64,000 nucleotides of DNA from Streptomyces sp. CB00316 (lineage in GTDB: Bacteria > Actinomycetota > Actinomycetes > Streptomycetales > Streptomycetaceae). This document shows positions 1-8,107 of the stretch, one piece after another. The notes beneath the pieces were generated by a model. That model was not told the DNA's origin, did no database searches, and was given only the letters and a program-made list of their open reading frames with translations. The position numbers and the translations under genes are program-made. The stretch is from the NCBI RefSeq assembly GCF_001905595.1, contig NZ_LIXI01000013.1:62001-126000 (forward strand), written 5' to 3'. Every line of letters starts with the position of its first letter. The stretch's first letter is position 1.

Positions 1-1
1 C

Positions 2-520
2 GAGCCCTATCTGCACCCGGACGACCGGCCCTCGACCGTGCAGTTCGAGGTGGAGGTTCCGACGGGCCGCCTCTTCATGATGGGCGACCACCGGTCCAAC
101 TCCGCCGACTCCCGCTTCCATCTCGACGAGCCCGGCAAGGGCACGGTCTCCGAGGAGGAGGTGGTGGGGCGGGCCGTCGTGATCGCCTGGCCCTTCTCCA
201 ACTGGACCACCCTGGAGGAGCGCGAGACCTTCGCCGCGGTGGCGCGGGCGAGCGGCTCGGAGGCGGCGGTTCCGGTGCCGTCGCATAGGGTTGCCACTCC
301 GGATCGGGACGGAATGGTCCGGCTCCCGACCCCTGCGGAACTCCCGCTCGTTATGGGAGTGGTGGGCCTGCACCGGATCGGGCGCGGGCAGTGGCACGTA
401 CTGAGGAGTGGATGTGGGGGATTTGGCGGTCGGCGCACGATCCGGACACGACGAACCCGAGGACCGGCCGGAGCGCGACGGGTCTCCCGAGGGCGGGACG
501 GCGGTGCCGCCGGGCGCTGA
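2..520 (+). CDS. sipX: Signal peptidase I, C-terminal part (SipX-like)
   Basis: This is the end of a membrane-bound type I signal peptidase (S26), which cleaves Sec and Tat signal peptides outside the membrane. The N-terminus, with the catalytic Ser and Lys, lies before the window. The visible part shows box E, MGDHRSNSADSR, followed by VVGRAVVIAWP, both typical of the family. After a short hydrophobic patch near residues 103-113 the tail becomes Arg/Gly rich and has no convincing membrane anchor. Its end overlaps the start of the next sip gene by about 100 bp, so the two are probably translationally coupled. The symbol comes from position in the S. lividans sipW-X-Y-Z order and is an inference. 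Confidence 0.85.
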   Translation, partial: EPYLHPDDRPSTVQFEVEVPTGRLFMMGDHRSNSADSRFHLDEPGKGTVSEEEVVGRAVVIAWPFSNWTTLEERETFAAVARASGSEAAVPVPSHRVATPDRDGMVRLPTPAELPLVMGVVGLHRIGRGQWHVLRSGCGGFGGRRTIRTRRTRGPAGARRVSRGRDGGAAGR

Positions 521-1331
521 CGGCGGTACACCGGGCGACGACGGCACTCCGGGCGGCGGCAGGCCTCCCCGGAGGCAGCGCTCCTTCTGGATGGAGCTGC
601 CGCTGCTCATCGGGATCGCGCTGATTCTGGCGTTGTTGATCAAGACCTTCCTGATCCAGGCGTTCTCGATCCCCTCGGACTCGATGCAGAACACCCTGCA
701 GCGGGGCGACCGGGTGCTGGTCGACAAGCTCACCCCCTGGTTCGGCTCCGAGCCGGAGCGCGGCGAGGTCGTGGTCTTCCACGATCCGGGCGGCTGGCTG
801 GAGGATGCCTCCACCCCGGAGCCCAACGTGGCGCAGAAGTTCCTCAGCTTCATCGGTCTGATGCCCTCCGCCGAGGAGCAGGACCTGATCAAGCGGGTCA
901 TCGCGATCGGCGGCGACACCGTGGAGTGCAAGGAGAACGGGCCGGTCACGGTCAACGGCAAGCCGCTCGACGAGAAGTCGTTCATCTTCCCGGGGAACAC
1001 CCCGTGCAACGACAAGCCCTTCGGCCCGATCAAGGTCGAGGAGGGCCGGATCTTCGTCATGGGCGACCACCGGCAGAACTCCCTGGACTCCCGGTGGCAC
1101 CAGGAGCTCCCCGGCCAGGGCACCGTCTCCAACGATGAGGTCGTCGGCCGTGCGATCGTCGTCGCCTGGCCCGTGGGCCGCTGGGCGACCCTGCCGATCC
1201 CCAGCACGTTCGACCAGCCCGGGCTGAACGCGGCCGCCGCGCTGGCCCCGGCCGCACTCGGGGTAGCCGGAGCGCTGCCCCTCGTGTTGTGGCGGCGCAG
1301 GAGGCTGACCGCCGGGCGTACCGCCGGGTAG
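414..1331 (+). CDS. sipY: Signal peptidase I (SipY-like)
   Basis: Type I signal peptidase of about 305 residues. A disordered, Asp/Gly/Pro-rich cytoplasmic N-terminus of about 57 residues is followed by one membrane segment (WMELPLLIGIALILALLI). The catalytic Ser is in IPSDSM (about residue 90), the general-base Lys in IKRVIAIGGDTV (about 160), and box E is MGDHRQNSLDSR. A second hydrophobic stretch near the C-terminus (LNAAAALAPAALGVAGALPL) ends in RRRR-type charges, consistent with a C-terminal anchor. I chose GTG 414 because GAGGAG at 403-408 lies five bases upstream; GTG 408 is in frame but too close to that site. It overlaps the preceding gene. Confidence 0.9.
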   Translation: MGDLAVGARSGHDEPEDRPERDGSPEGGTAVPPGADGGTPGDDGTPGGGRPPRRQRSFWMELPLLIGIALILALLIKTFLIQAFSIPSDSMQNTLQRGDRVLVDKLTPWFGSEPERGEVVVFHDPGGWLEDASTPEPNVAQKFLSFIGLMPSAEEQDLIKRVIAIGGDTVECKENGPVTVNGKPLDEKSFIFPGNTPCNDKPFGPIKVEEGRIFVMGDHRQNSLDSRWHQELPGQGTVSNDEVVGRAIVVAWPVGRWATLPIPSTFDQPGLNAAAALAPAALGVAGALPLVLWRRRRLTAGRTAG

Positions 1332-1380
1332 GGTGCCGACTCGGATCAGCGATTGTCGACCTCCGATGGGGAGCGCCGGG

Positions 1381-2127
1381 ATGAGCGGTACGCAACGCAA
1401 CGATGACGGCCGCGGCCGGACCGGCACCATGGTGTCGGGTCTGGCCGTGGCCGTCGGCTGTGTGCTCTTCCTCGGGGGGTTCCTGTGGGCGGCGGTGGTG
1501 TACAAGCCGTACGCGGTCCCCACCGACTCCATGTCCCCCACGGTGAACGCCGGGGACCGGGTGCTCGCGGAGCGGATAGAGAGCGCCGATGTCCGGCGCG
1601 GTGACGTGGTGGTCTTCAGCGACAGCGTCTGGGGCGACACCCCCATGGTGAAGCGCGTGGTCGGCATCGGCGGGGACACGGTCGCCTGCTGCGACAAGGA
1701 GGGACGGCTCACCGTCGGCGGGATCCCCGTCGAGGAGTCGTACATCAACCGCGGTCCCGCCGCCGCAGGCACACGGGCGCCCGCCTCGCCGCAGGACTTC
1801 TCCGCCAAGGTGCCGAAGGGCCAGATCTTCCTCCTCGGCGACGAGCGGTCCACCTCCCTGGACTCCCGGGTCCATCTGGAGGACGCCGGGCAGGGCTCCG
1901 TGCCCCTGAGCGCGGTCCAGGCCCGGGTCGACGCGGTGGCCTGGCCGATGAACGGCATGATCGGCCGGCCCGACTCGTTCGCCCCGCTGCCCGGCGGAGT
2001 CTCCGCCGACGGCCCGCTCCCGCTCCAGGTGGGGGCGGTGCTGGTGGGCGTGGTCCTCATCCTGGGCGGAGCGGCGTACGGACCCGTCGCCGCCCGCTCC
2101 GCCCGCCGCCGGCGGACCACCGGGTGA
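1381..2127 (+). CDS. sipZ: Signal peptidase I (SipZ-like)
   Basis: Third type I signal peptidase in the row, 248 residues. N-terminal membrane segment at about 17-41, catalytic Ser50 in VPTDSM, Lys91 in MVKRVVGIGGDTV, box E as LGDERSTSLDSR, and a C-terminal hydrophobic segment (VGAVLVGVVLILGGAAYG) before an Arg-rich end. The His of the usual GDHR is Glu here (GDER). ATG 1381 is preferred over in-frame GTG 1333 because GGGGAG at 1368-1373 is seven bases upstream. It overlaps the following Nudix gene by four bases (GTGA), which points to one transcript. Confidence 0.88.
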   Translation: MSGTQRNDDGRGRTGTMVSGLAVAVGCVLFLGGFLWAAVVYKPYAVPTDSMSPTVNAGDRVLAERIESADVRRGDVVVFSDSVWGDTPMVKRVVGIGGDTVACCDKEGRLTVGGIPVEESYINRGPAAAGTRAPASPQDFSAKVPKGQIFLLGDERSTSLDSRVHLEDAGQGSVPLSAVQARVDAVAWPMNGMIGRPDSFAPLPGGVSADGPLPLQVGAVLVGVVLILGGAAYGPVAARSARRRRTTG

Positions 2128-2612
2128 CCGGCGCCGTACGCAGGGTCGCCCGGGTGGTGCTCCTGGACCCCGACGACCGCATCCTTCTGCTCCACGGCCA
2201 TGAGCCGGGTGACCTCGACGACGACTGGTGGTTCACGCCCGGCGGCGGCCTGGAGGGCGACGAGACCCATGACGAGGCGGCCCGCCGCGAGCTGGCCGAG
2301 GAGACCGGGATCACCGACATCGAGCTGGGCCCGGTGCTCTGGAAACGGATCTGCTCCTTCCCGTTCGACGGACGGCGCTGGGACCAGGACGAGTGGTACT
2401 TCCTCGCCCGTACGGCGCAGACCGCCACCGACCCCCAGGGCCTCACCGAGCTCGAATCGCGCAGCGTCGCCGGTCTGAGGTGGTGGACTTCCGCCGAACT
2501 TCTCGCGGCGCGTGAGACGGTGTACCCGACCAGACTCGCCGAGCTGCTGCGCACGCTCCTCGACGAGGGTCCCCCGCGTGTGCCGTTGGTCCTCGCCGCC
2601 GAGATCGCCTGA
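2124..2612 (+). CDS. Nudix hydrolase
   Basis: 162-residue Nudix (MutT-like) hydrolase, expected to cleave a nucleoside diphosphate linked to another moiety. The full Nudix box lies at residues 41-63 with the pattern G-x5-E-x7-RELAEETGI. The GTG start overlaps the sipZ stop by four bases, so it is translated with the signal peptidase cluster; the same association is known in other streptomycetes. The substrate cannot be read from sequence, and a housekeeping nucleotide-cleaning role is only the default guess. Confidence 0.85.
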   Translation: MTGAVRRVARVVLLDPDDRILLLHGHEPGDLDDDWWFTPGGGLEGDETHDEAARRELAEETGITDIELGPVLWKRICSFPFDGRRWDQDEWYFLARTAQTATDPQGLTELESRSVAGLRWWTSAELLAARETVYPTRLAELLRTLLDEGPPRVPLVLAAEIA

Positions 2613-2676
2613 TCGTCCAGGGGCGCCGGAGGCTGACGCACAATGGGGGGACGCACGGCTGAAGGGGAAACATGCC

Positions 2677-2985
2677 ATGAGCGCCGAGGACCTCGAGAAG
2701 TACGAGACCGAGATGGAGCTGAAGCTCTACCGGGAGTACCGCGATGTCGTCGGTCTGTTCAAATATGTGATCGAGACCGAACGGCGCTTCTACCTCACCA
2801 ACGACTACGAGATGCAGGTGCACTCCGTCCAGGGTGAGGTTTTCTTCGAGGTGTCCATGGCGGACGCCTGGGTCTGGGACATGTACCGGCCCGCGAGGTT
2901 CGTCAAGCAGGTCCGCGTGCTGACCTTCAAGGACGTCAATATCGAAGAGCTCAACAAGAGCGATCTGGAACTTCCGGGAGGCTGA
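2677..2985 (+). CDS. DUF2469 family protein
   Basis: Small acidic protein of 102 residues that begins MSAEDLEKYETEMELKLYRE, highly conserved in actinobacteria as DUF2469 and of unknown function. It is soluble and rich in aromatic residues, with no signal peptide or membrane segment. ATG 2677 is chosen because AAGGGG at 2662-2667 lies nine bases upstream; a longer in-frame extension runs back through non-conserved sequence. It lies 64 bp after the Nudix gene and is closed by a strong terminator at 3040-3070. Confidence 0.88.
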   Translation: MSAEDLEKYETEMELKLYREYRDVVGLFKYVIETERRFYLTNDYEMQVHSVQGEVFFEVSMADAWVWDMYRPARFVKQVRVLTFKDVNIEELNKSDLELPGG

Positions 2986-3039
2986 CCCCGCGCGGTCCGT
3001 AGGTTACTGGGCCGCCGACTCGTGCGAGATGCGGTACAG

Positions 3040-3070
3040 ACCCGGTCACCCGTGTGGGTGGCCGGGTTTT
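3040..3070 (+). terminator. Rho-independent terminator after the DUF2469 gene
   Basis: A 12-bp stem (one G-T wobble) pairs ACCCGGTCACCC at 3040-3051 with GGGTGGCCGGGT at 3056-3067 around a GTGT loop. It is followed by TTTT at 3067-3070, one of the few classical T-tailed terminators in this window. It ends the sip-Nudix-DUF2469 unit. Confidence 0.8.
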
Positions 3071-3149
3071 CCACATCGGGAAGGTTGTCCACCAAGATCC
3101 ACAACTTCCGTCGGGTCGGGTCAGAGTCGGTGCCGGAGGTGGTGCCGAG

Positions 3150-3509
3150 ATGAACGCACGGAGGGCACTCGGGCGGTACGGCGAGGATCTGGCGGCGCGG
3201 CTGCTGACCGACGCCGGAATGGCCGTGATCGAGCGCAACTGGCGCTGTCGCGCCGGAGAGGTCGACATCGTCGCCAGGGACGGCGACGCACTGGTCTTCT
3301 GCGAGGTGAAGACCCGCAGGCCGAATGGGTTCGAACATCCCATGGCCGCGGTCACCCCGGTCAAGGCGGACCGGCTGCGACGGCTCGCCGAGATCTGGCT
3401 GGAGCGGCACGGCGGGCCGCCGGCCGGCGGGGTCCGGATCGACCTGATCGGGGTGATCGTGCCCCGGCGCGGCGCCCCCGTCACCGAGCATGCGCGGGGG
3501 GTGTCCTGA
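3150..3509 (+). CDS. YraN/UPF0102 family nuclease-fold protein
   Basis: 119-residue member of the YraN (UPF0102) family, which has the PD-(D/E)xK nuclease fold. The core residues are visible as GEVDIVARDG and FCEVKTR at about residues 38-62. ATG 3150 has GGAGG ten bases upstream at 3135-3139. The stop overlaps the start of the next gene by one base (TGATG). Together with the ComM-like ATPase and dprA it forms the yraN-comM-dprA cluster common in bacteria, which suggests a DNA-processing role. No enzymatic activity is firmly established for the family. Confidence 0.88.
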   Translation: MNARRALGRYGEDLAARLLTDAGMAVIERNWRCRAGEVDIVARDGDALVFCEVKTRRPNGFEHPMAAVTPVKADRLRRLAEIWLERHGGPPAGGVRIDLIGVIVPRRGAPVTEHARGVS

Positions 3510-5131
3510 TGGGGTACGCACGGGCGTGTTCCGTGGCGCTGGTCGGCGTCGAGGGTGTGGTGGTGGAGGTCCAGGCGGACCTGGAGCCCGGGGTGGCGGC
3601 CTTCACGCTGGTCGGGCTGCCGGACAAGAGCCTGATCGAGAGCCGGGACCGGGTGCGGGCCGCAGTGGTCAATTCCGGGGGCGAGTGGCCGCAGAAGAAG
3701 CTCACGGTGGGCCTCTCCCCGGCCTCGGTCCCCAAGAGCGGTTCGGGTTTCGACCTCGCCGTGGCGTGTGCGGTGCTCGGCGCGGCGGAGCGGATCGACC
3801 CCGCCTCCCTCGCCGATGTGGTGATGATCGGCGAACTGGGGCTGGACGGCCGGGTCCGTCCGGTACGGGGCGTGCTGCCGGCCGTCCTCGCGGCGGCCGA
3901 GGCCGGATACCGTCAGGTCGTCGTCCCCGAACAGACGGCCGAGGAGGCCGCCCTGGTGCCGGGCGTCTCGGTCCTCGGCGTCCGGAGCCTGCGCCAGCTC
4001 ATCGCGATCCTCTGCGACGAACCGGTCCCCGACGAGCCCGTGGACGACCGGGGGCGCCCCGACGCGATGCTCGCCGGGCTCATGGTCCCGGGCACGGGCC
4101 TCGGCGCAGGCCTGGCCCCGGCCTCCTCGCACGGTGAGGGCCACACCCCGGACCTGGCGGAGGTCGCGGGACAGCTGCGCCCCCGCAAGGCCTTGGAGGT
4201 GGCGGCGGCCGGGGGACACCATCTGCTGTTCTCGGGGCCGCCGGGTGCGGGCAAGACCATGCTGGCCGAGCGGCTCTCAGCGGTCCTGCCGCCGCTGACC
4301 CGGCAGGAATCCCTCGAAGTGACGGCGGTCCACTCCGTGGCGGGCATCCTCCCCCCGGGTGAACCGCTCGTCTCCCGGGCGCCCTACTGCGCCCCGCATC
4401 ACTCGGCGACCATGCAGTCGCTGGTGGGCGGGGGCAACGGTATGCCGAGGCCGGGAGCGGTCTCGCTCGCTCACCGAGGGGTCCTGTTCCTCGACGAAGC
4501 ACCCGAATTCTCCAGCAAGGCCCTGGACGCGCTGCGGCAGCCGCTGGAGTCGGGCCACGTGGTGGTGGCGCGGGCGGCGGGGGTTGTGCGGCTGCCCGCC
4601 CGGTTCCTGATGGTGCTGGCCGCAAATCCGTGCCCCTGTGGGCGCCACTCCCTCACCGGTGCGGGCTGCGAGTGCCCGCCCTCGGTGGTCCGCCGCTACC
4701 AGGCACGGCTGTCCGGCCCCCTGCTGGACCGGGTGGACCTGCGGGTCGAGGTGGAGCCGGTCGACCGGGCGGACCTGCTGGAGCAGGGCGGCCGGGGCGA
4801 GCCGACGGCCGTGGTGGCCGCGCGGGTGCGGGAGGCCAGGGCCCGGGCGGCGGAGCGGCTGGCCGGGACGCCGTGGACGACCAACAGTGAGGTGCCCGGC
4901 CATGAGCTGCGGACCCGGCTGCTGGCGGCCCCCGGGGCACTGGCAGCGGTGGAGCGGGACCTGGAGCGCGGGATGCTCACGGCCCGGGGGCTGGATCGGG
5001 TGTTGAGGGTGGCCTGGACGGTGGCCGACCTGAGGGGCGCTCCCCGGCCGGAGGACTGTGACATCGCGGTCGCCCTGGAGCTGCGGACCGGCATCCAGCG
5101 CGGGGCGCCGACGGAGGTGGGGGCGCTGTGA
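3509..5131 (+). CDS. ComM/YifB-like AAA+ ATPase (Mg-chelatase family)
   Basis: 540-residue AAA+ ATPase of the YifB/ComM family, often misnamed magnesium chelatase. An N-terminal Lon-protease-like (S16 fold) domain spans about 1-180. The AAA+ core has Walker A GPPGAGKT at 243-250 and Walker B VLFLDEA at 325-331. A Cys-rich NPCPCG...GCECPP segment follows, then a C-terminal Mg_chelatase_C helical region. ComM homologues are hexameric helicases that help branch migration during integration of transformed DNA. Here it sits between yraN and dprA, overlapping both by 1 to 4 bases, so the three are translationally coupled. Confidence 0.9.
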   Translation: MGYARACSVALVGVEGVVVEVQADLEPGVAAFTLVGLPDKSLIESRDRVRAAVVNSGGEWPQKKLTVGLSPASVPKSGSGFDLAVACAVLGAAERIDPASLADVVMIGELGLDGRVRPVRGVLPAVLAAAEAGYRQVVVPEQTAEEAALVPGVSVLGVRSLRQLIAILCDEPVPDEPVDDRGRPDAMLAGLMVPGTGLGAGLAPASSHGEGHTPDLAEVAGQLRPRKALEVAAAGGHHLLFSGPPGAGKTMLAERLSAVLPPLTRQESLEVTAVHSVAGILPPGEPLVSRAPYCAPHHSATMQSLVGGGNGMPRPGAVSLAHRGVLFLDEAPEFSSKALDALRQPLESGHVVVARAAGVVRLPARFLMVLAANPCPCGRHSLTGAGCECPPSVVRRYQARLSGPLLDRVDLRVEVEPVDRADLLEQGGRGEPTAVVAARVREARARAAERLAGTPWTTNSEVPGHELRTRLLAAPGALAAVERDLERGMLTARGLDRVLRVAWTVADLRGAPRPEDCDIAVALELRTGIQRGAPTEVGAL

Positions 5132-6330
5132 GCGGGGTGGAGGCGGCGGAGTCGGGGCGCAGGCCCGCGCAGGGGCCGGAGCCCGAGCGGCTCGCGCGGG
5201 CCGCGTTGACGCGGGTGCTGGAGCCGGGGGACGAGCGTGCGGGGGCCTGGCTGCGGCAGGCGGGGCCCGTGGAGCTGCTACGTGCGCTCCGCGTGGCGGA
5301 CGGCTCCGCGGAGAGGCTGCCGGGGATGACCGCCGTACGGCTGGAGGGGTACCGGCTCCGGGCGGCGGCGGCGGCCGAGCCGGCGCGGGACCTTGCGGCG
5401 GTGGTCGCCCTGGGCGGCCGCCTCGTCTGCCCGGGTGACCGGGAGTGGCCGAGCCAACTCGACGACCTGGGGGACGCGCGGCCCGTCGGGCTCTGGGTGC
5501 GGGGCCGGCCGGACCTGCGGCTCTGGGCCCTGCGCTCGGTCGCGGTGGTCGGTGCGCGGGCCTGCACGCCGTACGGGGCGCACATGGCGGCGACCCTCGG
5601 CGCCGGGCTCGCGGAGCGCGGCTGGGTGGTGGTGTCGGGCGCCGCGTTCGGCGTGGACGGGGCGGCGCACCGCGGCGTCCTGGCCGTGGGTGGCGCGACG
5701 GCGGCGGTGCTGGCCTGCGGTGTCGACGTCCCCTATCCGCGGGGGCACACGGAGTTGATTGGTCGGATGGCTCAACAGGGCCTTCTGGTAGCGGAGTTGC
5801 CGCCGGGTGCGCATCCCACCCGCAGCAGGTTCGTCCTGCGCAACCGCGTGATCGCCGCCCTGACCAGGGGAACGGTCGTGGTGGAGGCCGAATACCGCAG
5901 CGGTTCCCTCGTCACCGCCCGTCAGGCCCAGCGACTCGGCCGGTTCGTGATGGGGGTGCCGGGACCCGCCACCAGCGGACTGTCGGCCGGTGTCCACGAA
6001 CTGCTCCGCAGTGAGGGGGTGCTGGTCACCGACGCGTCCGAAGTCGCCGAACTGATCGGGGAGATCGGCGACCTCGCACCGGACCGGCGCGGCCCGGTGC
6101 TGCCCCGGGACCGGCTGGACCCGGTGGCGGCGAGGGTCCTCGACGCCCTCCCGTACCACGGGCCGGCCAGCCCCCGTGACCTGGCGCGCGGCGCCGGCAT
6201 GTCCGCGGACGAAACGCTCGCGCGACTGTACGAACTGCACTCACTGGGGTTCGTCGAACGGGAAGGCGACGGCTGGCGGTTGACGCGTCCGTCACCTTGC
6301 GACGGCGACGCGCGGCGAGGCGGTTCTTGA
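5128..6330 (+). CDS. dprA: DNA-processing protein DprA
   Basis: 400-residue DprA/Smf protein, which binds single-stranded DNA and loads RecA. The Rossmann-like core carries AVVGAR and VVSGAAFGVDGAAHRG, then VLACGVDVPYPRGH, LRNRVIAAL and EAEYRSGSLVTARQA, all family hallmarks. The C-terminus (about 335-395) is a winged-helix segment. The N-terminal 100 residues are Ala/Arg-rich and variable. GTG 5128 overlaps the previous stop by four bases. Streptomyces is not classically competent, so the role may be in recombination or plasmid DNA handling. A GC-rich hairpin follows the gene. Confidence 0.92.
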   Translation: MSGVEAAESGRRPAQGPEPERLARAALTRVLEPGDERAGAWLRQAGPVELLRALRVADGSAERLPGMTAVRLEGYRLRAAAAAEPARDLAAVVALGGRLVCPGDREWPSQLDDLGDARPVGLWVRGRPDLRLWALRSVAVVGARACTPYGAHMAATLGAGLAERGWVVVSGAAFGVDGAAHRGVLAVGGATAAVLACGVDVPYPRGHTELIGRMAQQGLLVAELPPGAHPTRSRFVLRNRVIAALTRGTVVVEAEYRSGSLVTARQAQRLGRFVMGVPGPATSGLSAGVHELLRSEGVLVTDASEVAELIGEIGDLAPDRRGPVLPRDRLDPVAARVLDALPYHGPASPRDLARGAGMSADETLARLYELHSLGFVEREGDGWRLTRPSPCDGDARRGGS

Positions 6331-6387
6331 CCTGGAGCATTCGGGTGAAAAGGTAAGGCCGATGACCTCGCACGATCGATCGGTGAC

Positions 6388-6432
6388 CTGCCGGGGGCCC
6401 TCGCCCACGGCGACGGCCCCGGCTTCCGGCAG
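6388..6432 (+). terminator. Imperfect GC hairpin downstream of dprA
   Basis: CTGCCGG at 6388-6394 pairs with CCGGCAG at 6426-6432, and an inner GGGCC pairs with GGCCC at 6415-6419, leaving an internal loop. It lies between the dprA stop and whiG and may end the dprA transcript. There is no T tail. Moderate support only. Confidence 0.4.
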
Positions 6433-6584
6433 GCGCGGGCGGCGTGAACGGCAGAACGCAATCACGCAGCCCGGATCTCCGCTCCTGTGCGGACCGCGAC
6501 GCCGCAGTCACGCTACGCTCACAAGGATTCCGCCCCAGACAGAAGTCCCCCAGCACTTCACGGCAGAACGGCTCAAGGCACCAC

Positions 6585-7421
6585 ATGCCCCAGCACACCT
6601 CCGGGTCTGACCGGGCGGCAGTACCACCGGTTGCGCGTGGCACTGTGCGTCCTCCCGCCCCCTCCTCGCTCGACGAGCTGTGGCGTTCGTACAAGACCAC
6701 CGGCGATGAGCGGCTGCGTGAGCAGCTGATCCTGCACTACTCGCCGCTCGTCAAGTACGTCGCGGGCCGGGTGAGTGTGGGGCTGCCGTCCAACGTCGAG
6801 CAGGCGGACTTCGTCTCCTCCGGAGTCTTCGGACTGATCGACGCCATCGAGAAGTTCGACATCGAGCGGGCCATCAAGTTCGAGACGTACGCGATCACCC
6901 GGATCCGCGGCGCGATGATCGACGAACTGCGGGCGCTCGACTGGATCCCCCGCTCGGTGCGGCAGAAGGCGCGGAACGTGGAGCGCGCCTACGCCACGCT
7001 GGAGGCGCAGTTGCGGCGCACCCCGTCCGAGTCCGAGGTCGCCTCCGAGATGGGCATCGCTCTGGAGGAACTGCACGCGGTTTTCAGCCAGTTGTCCCTG
7101 GCCAATGTGGTCGCCCTTGAGGAGCTGCTGCACGTCGGCGGCGAGGGCGGCGACCGGCTCAGCCTGATGGACACCCTGGAGGACACCGCCGCCGACAATC
7201 CGGTGGAGGTCGCCGAGGGCCGCGAACTCAGACGGCTGCTCGCGCGCGCCATCAACACGCTCCCTGACCGGGAGAAGACGGTGGTGACCCTCTACTACTA
7301 CGAGGGCCTGACCCTCGCGGAGATCGGCAACGTCCTCGGCGTCACCGAGAGTCGGGTCAGTCAGATCCACACCAAATCCGTGCTCCAGCTCCGGGCCAAG
7401 CTGGCCGACGCCGGACGCTGA
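6585..7421 (+). CDS. whiG: Sporulation sigma factor WhiG (sigma-28/FliA family)
   Basis: 278-residue sigma-70 family factor that directs RNA polymerase to early sporulation genes (in S. coelicolor whiH and whiI) in aerial hyphae. Region 2 is at about 40-110 (LVKYVAGRVSVGLPSNVEQADF, EKFDIERAIKFETYA). Region 3 contains IPRSVRQKAR, and region 4 at about 226-275 (LPDREKTVVTLYYYEGLTLAEIG) carries the helix-turn-helix. ATG 6585 starts MPQHTSGSDR, as in known WhiG, with AAGG seven bases upstream; an in-frame extension to 6444 has no ribosome site and is not conserved. In other streptomycetes it is held by the anti-sigma factor RsiG with c-di-GMP. Confidence 0.95.
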   Translation: MPQHTSGSDRAAVPPVARGTVRPPAPSSLDELWRSYKTTGDERLREQLILHYSPLVKYVAGRVSVGLPSNVEQADFVSSGVFGLIDAIEKFDIERAIKFETYAITRIRGAMIDELRALDWIPRSVRQKARNVERAYATLEAQLRRTPSESEVASEMGIALEELHAVFSQLSLANVVALEELLHVGGEGGDRLSLMDTLEDTAADNPVEVAEGRELRRLLARAINTLPDREKTVVTLYYYEGLTLAEIGNVLGVTESRVSQIHTKSVLQLRAKLADAGR

Positions 7422-7455
7422 AAGCCCTCTTCCAGCCACCTGGGCCGAGGCTGAT

Positions 7456-7502
7456 CCCTTCCCTCCGGCCACCCGGACCAACGCTCTGCCCTTCCCTCCG
7501 GC
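7456..7502. repeat. Two copies of a 14-bp direct repeat between whiG and the tetR-like gene
   Basis: CCCTTCCCTCCGGC occurs at 7456-7469 and again at 7489-7502, 33 bp apart, in the short whiG-tetR intergenic region. The second copy ends 11 bp before a TAGAGT -10 candidate. It could be a regulator or sigma contact site, or simple sequence duplication. Confidence 0.5.
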
Positions 7503-7525
7503 ATCTGCCGCCGTAGAGTGGATAC

Positions 7526-8107
7526 GTGCCCAGGATTCGAGCGGCCTCCGTGGCCGAGCACCGGACCATGCAGCGCGGCGCCCTCCTGGACGCCGCGCGA
7601 TCCCTGCTGTCCGAGGGTGGTACGGAGGCGCTGACCTTCCCCGCACTCGCCGAGCGCACGGGCCTCGCCCGGTCCTCCGTGTACGAGTACTTCCGCTCCC
7701 GTGCCGCCGTCGTCGAGGAGCTCTGCGCCGTAGACTTCCCCGTCTGGGCGGCCGAGGTCGAGAACGCGATGCAGCGCGCCGAGACTCCCGAGGCGAAGAT
7801 CGAGGCGTATGTGCGCCGACAGCTCGACCTTGTAGGGGACCGCCGTCACCGGGCGGTCGTCGCGATCTCCGCGAGTGAACTGGACGCCGGTGCGCGGGAG
7901 AAGATCCGGGCCGCGCACGGCGGCCTGATCGCCATGATCGTCGAAGCGCTGGGCGACCTCGGTCACGCGCAGCCGAGGCTCGCCGCGATGCTCCTGCAGG
8001 GGTCGGTGGACGCCGCCGTGCGCCGTATCGAGCTGAGCGTGGCGGAGGAGCCCGGCGTCATCGCGGACACCGCCGTCGCGATGATCCTGCGCGGCGTACG
8101 CGGCTGA
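7526..8107 (+). CDS. TetR family transcriptional regulator
   Basis: 193-residue TetR-type repressor. The helix-turn-helix lies at about residues 12-58 (ALLDAARSLLSEGGTEALTF...LARSSVYEYFRSR). The C-terminal ligand or dimer domain is Ala-rich and not diagnostic. GTG 7526 has no Shine-Dalgarno, but TAGAGT at 7514-7519 could be a -10 box six bases before the start codon, which would give a leaderless mRNA. It lies between whiG and rpsB, a conserved position in Streptomyces. Its 3' end overlaps the convergent peptidase gene by 50 bp. Targets are unknown; no operator was identified. Confidence 0.85.
   Translation: MPRIRAASVAEHRTMQRGALLDAARSLLSEGGTEALTFPALAERTGLARSSVYEYFRSRAAVVEELCAVDFPVWAAEVENAMQRAETPEAKIEAYVRRQLDLVGDRRHRAVVAISASELDAGAREKIRAAHGGLIAMIVEALGDLGHAQPRLAAMLLQGSVDAAVRRIELSVAEEPGVIADTAVAMILRGVRG

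Noticed and set aside
351..2678. 775-codon open frame on the minus strand opposite the signal peptidase genes
   Set aside because: It is a shadow of the sip and Nudix genes, caused by the lack of A/T at third positions. The product is Arg/Gly-rich without motifs.
3029..3508. N-terminal extension of the ComM-like ATPase
   Set aside because: It overlaps the whole YraN gene in another frame; the conserved protein starts at ATG 3509.
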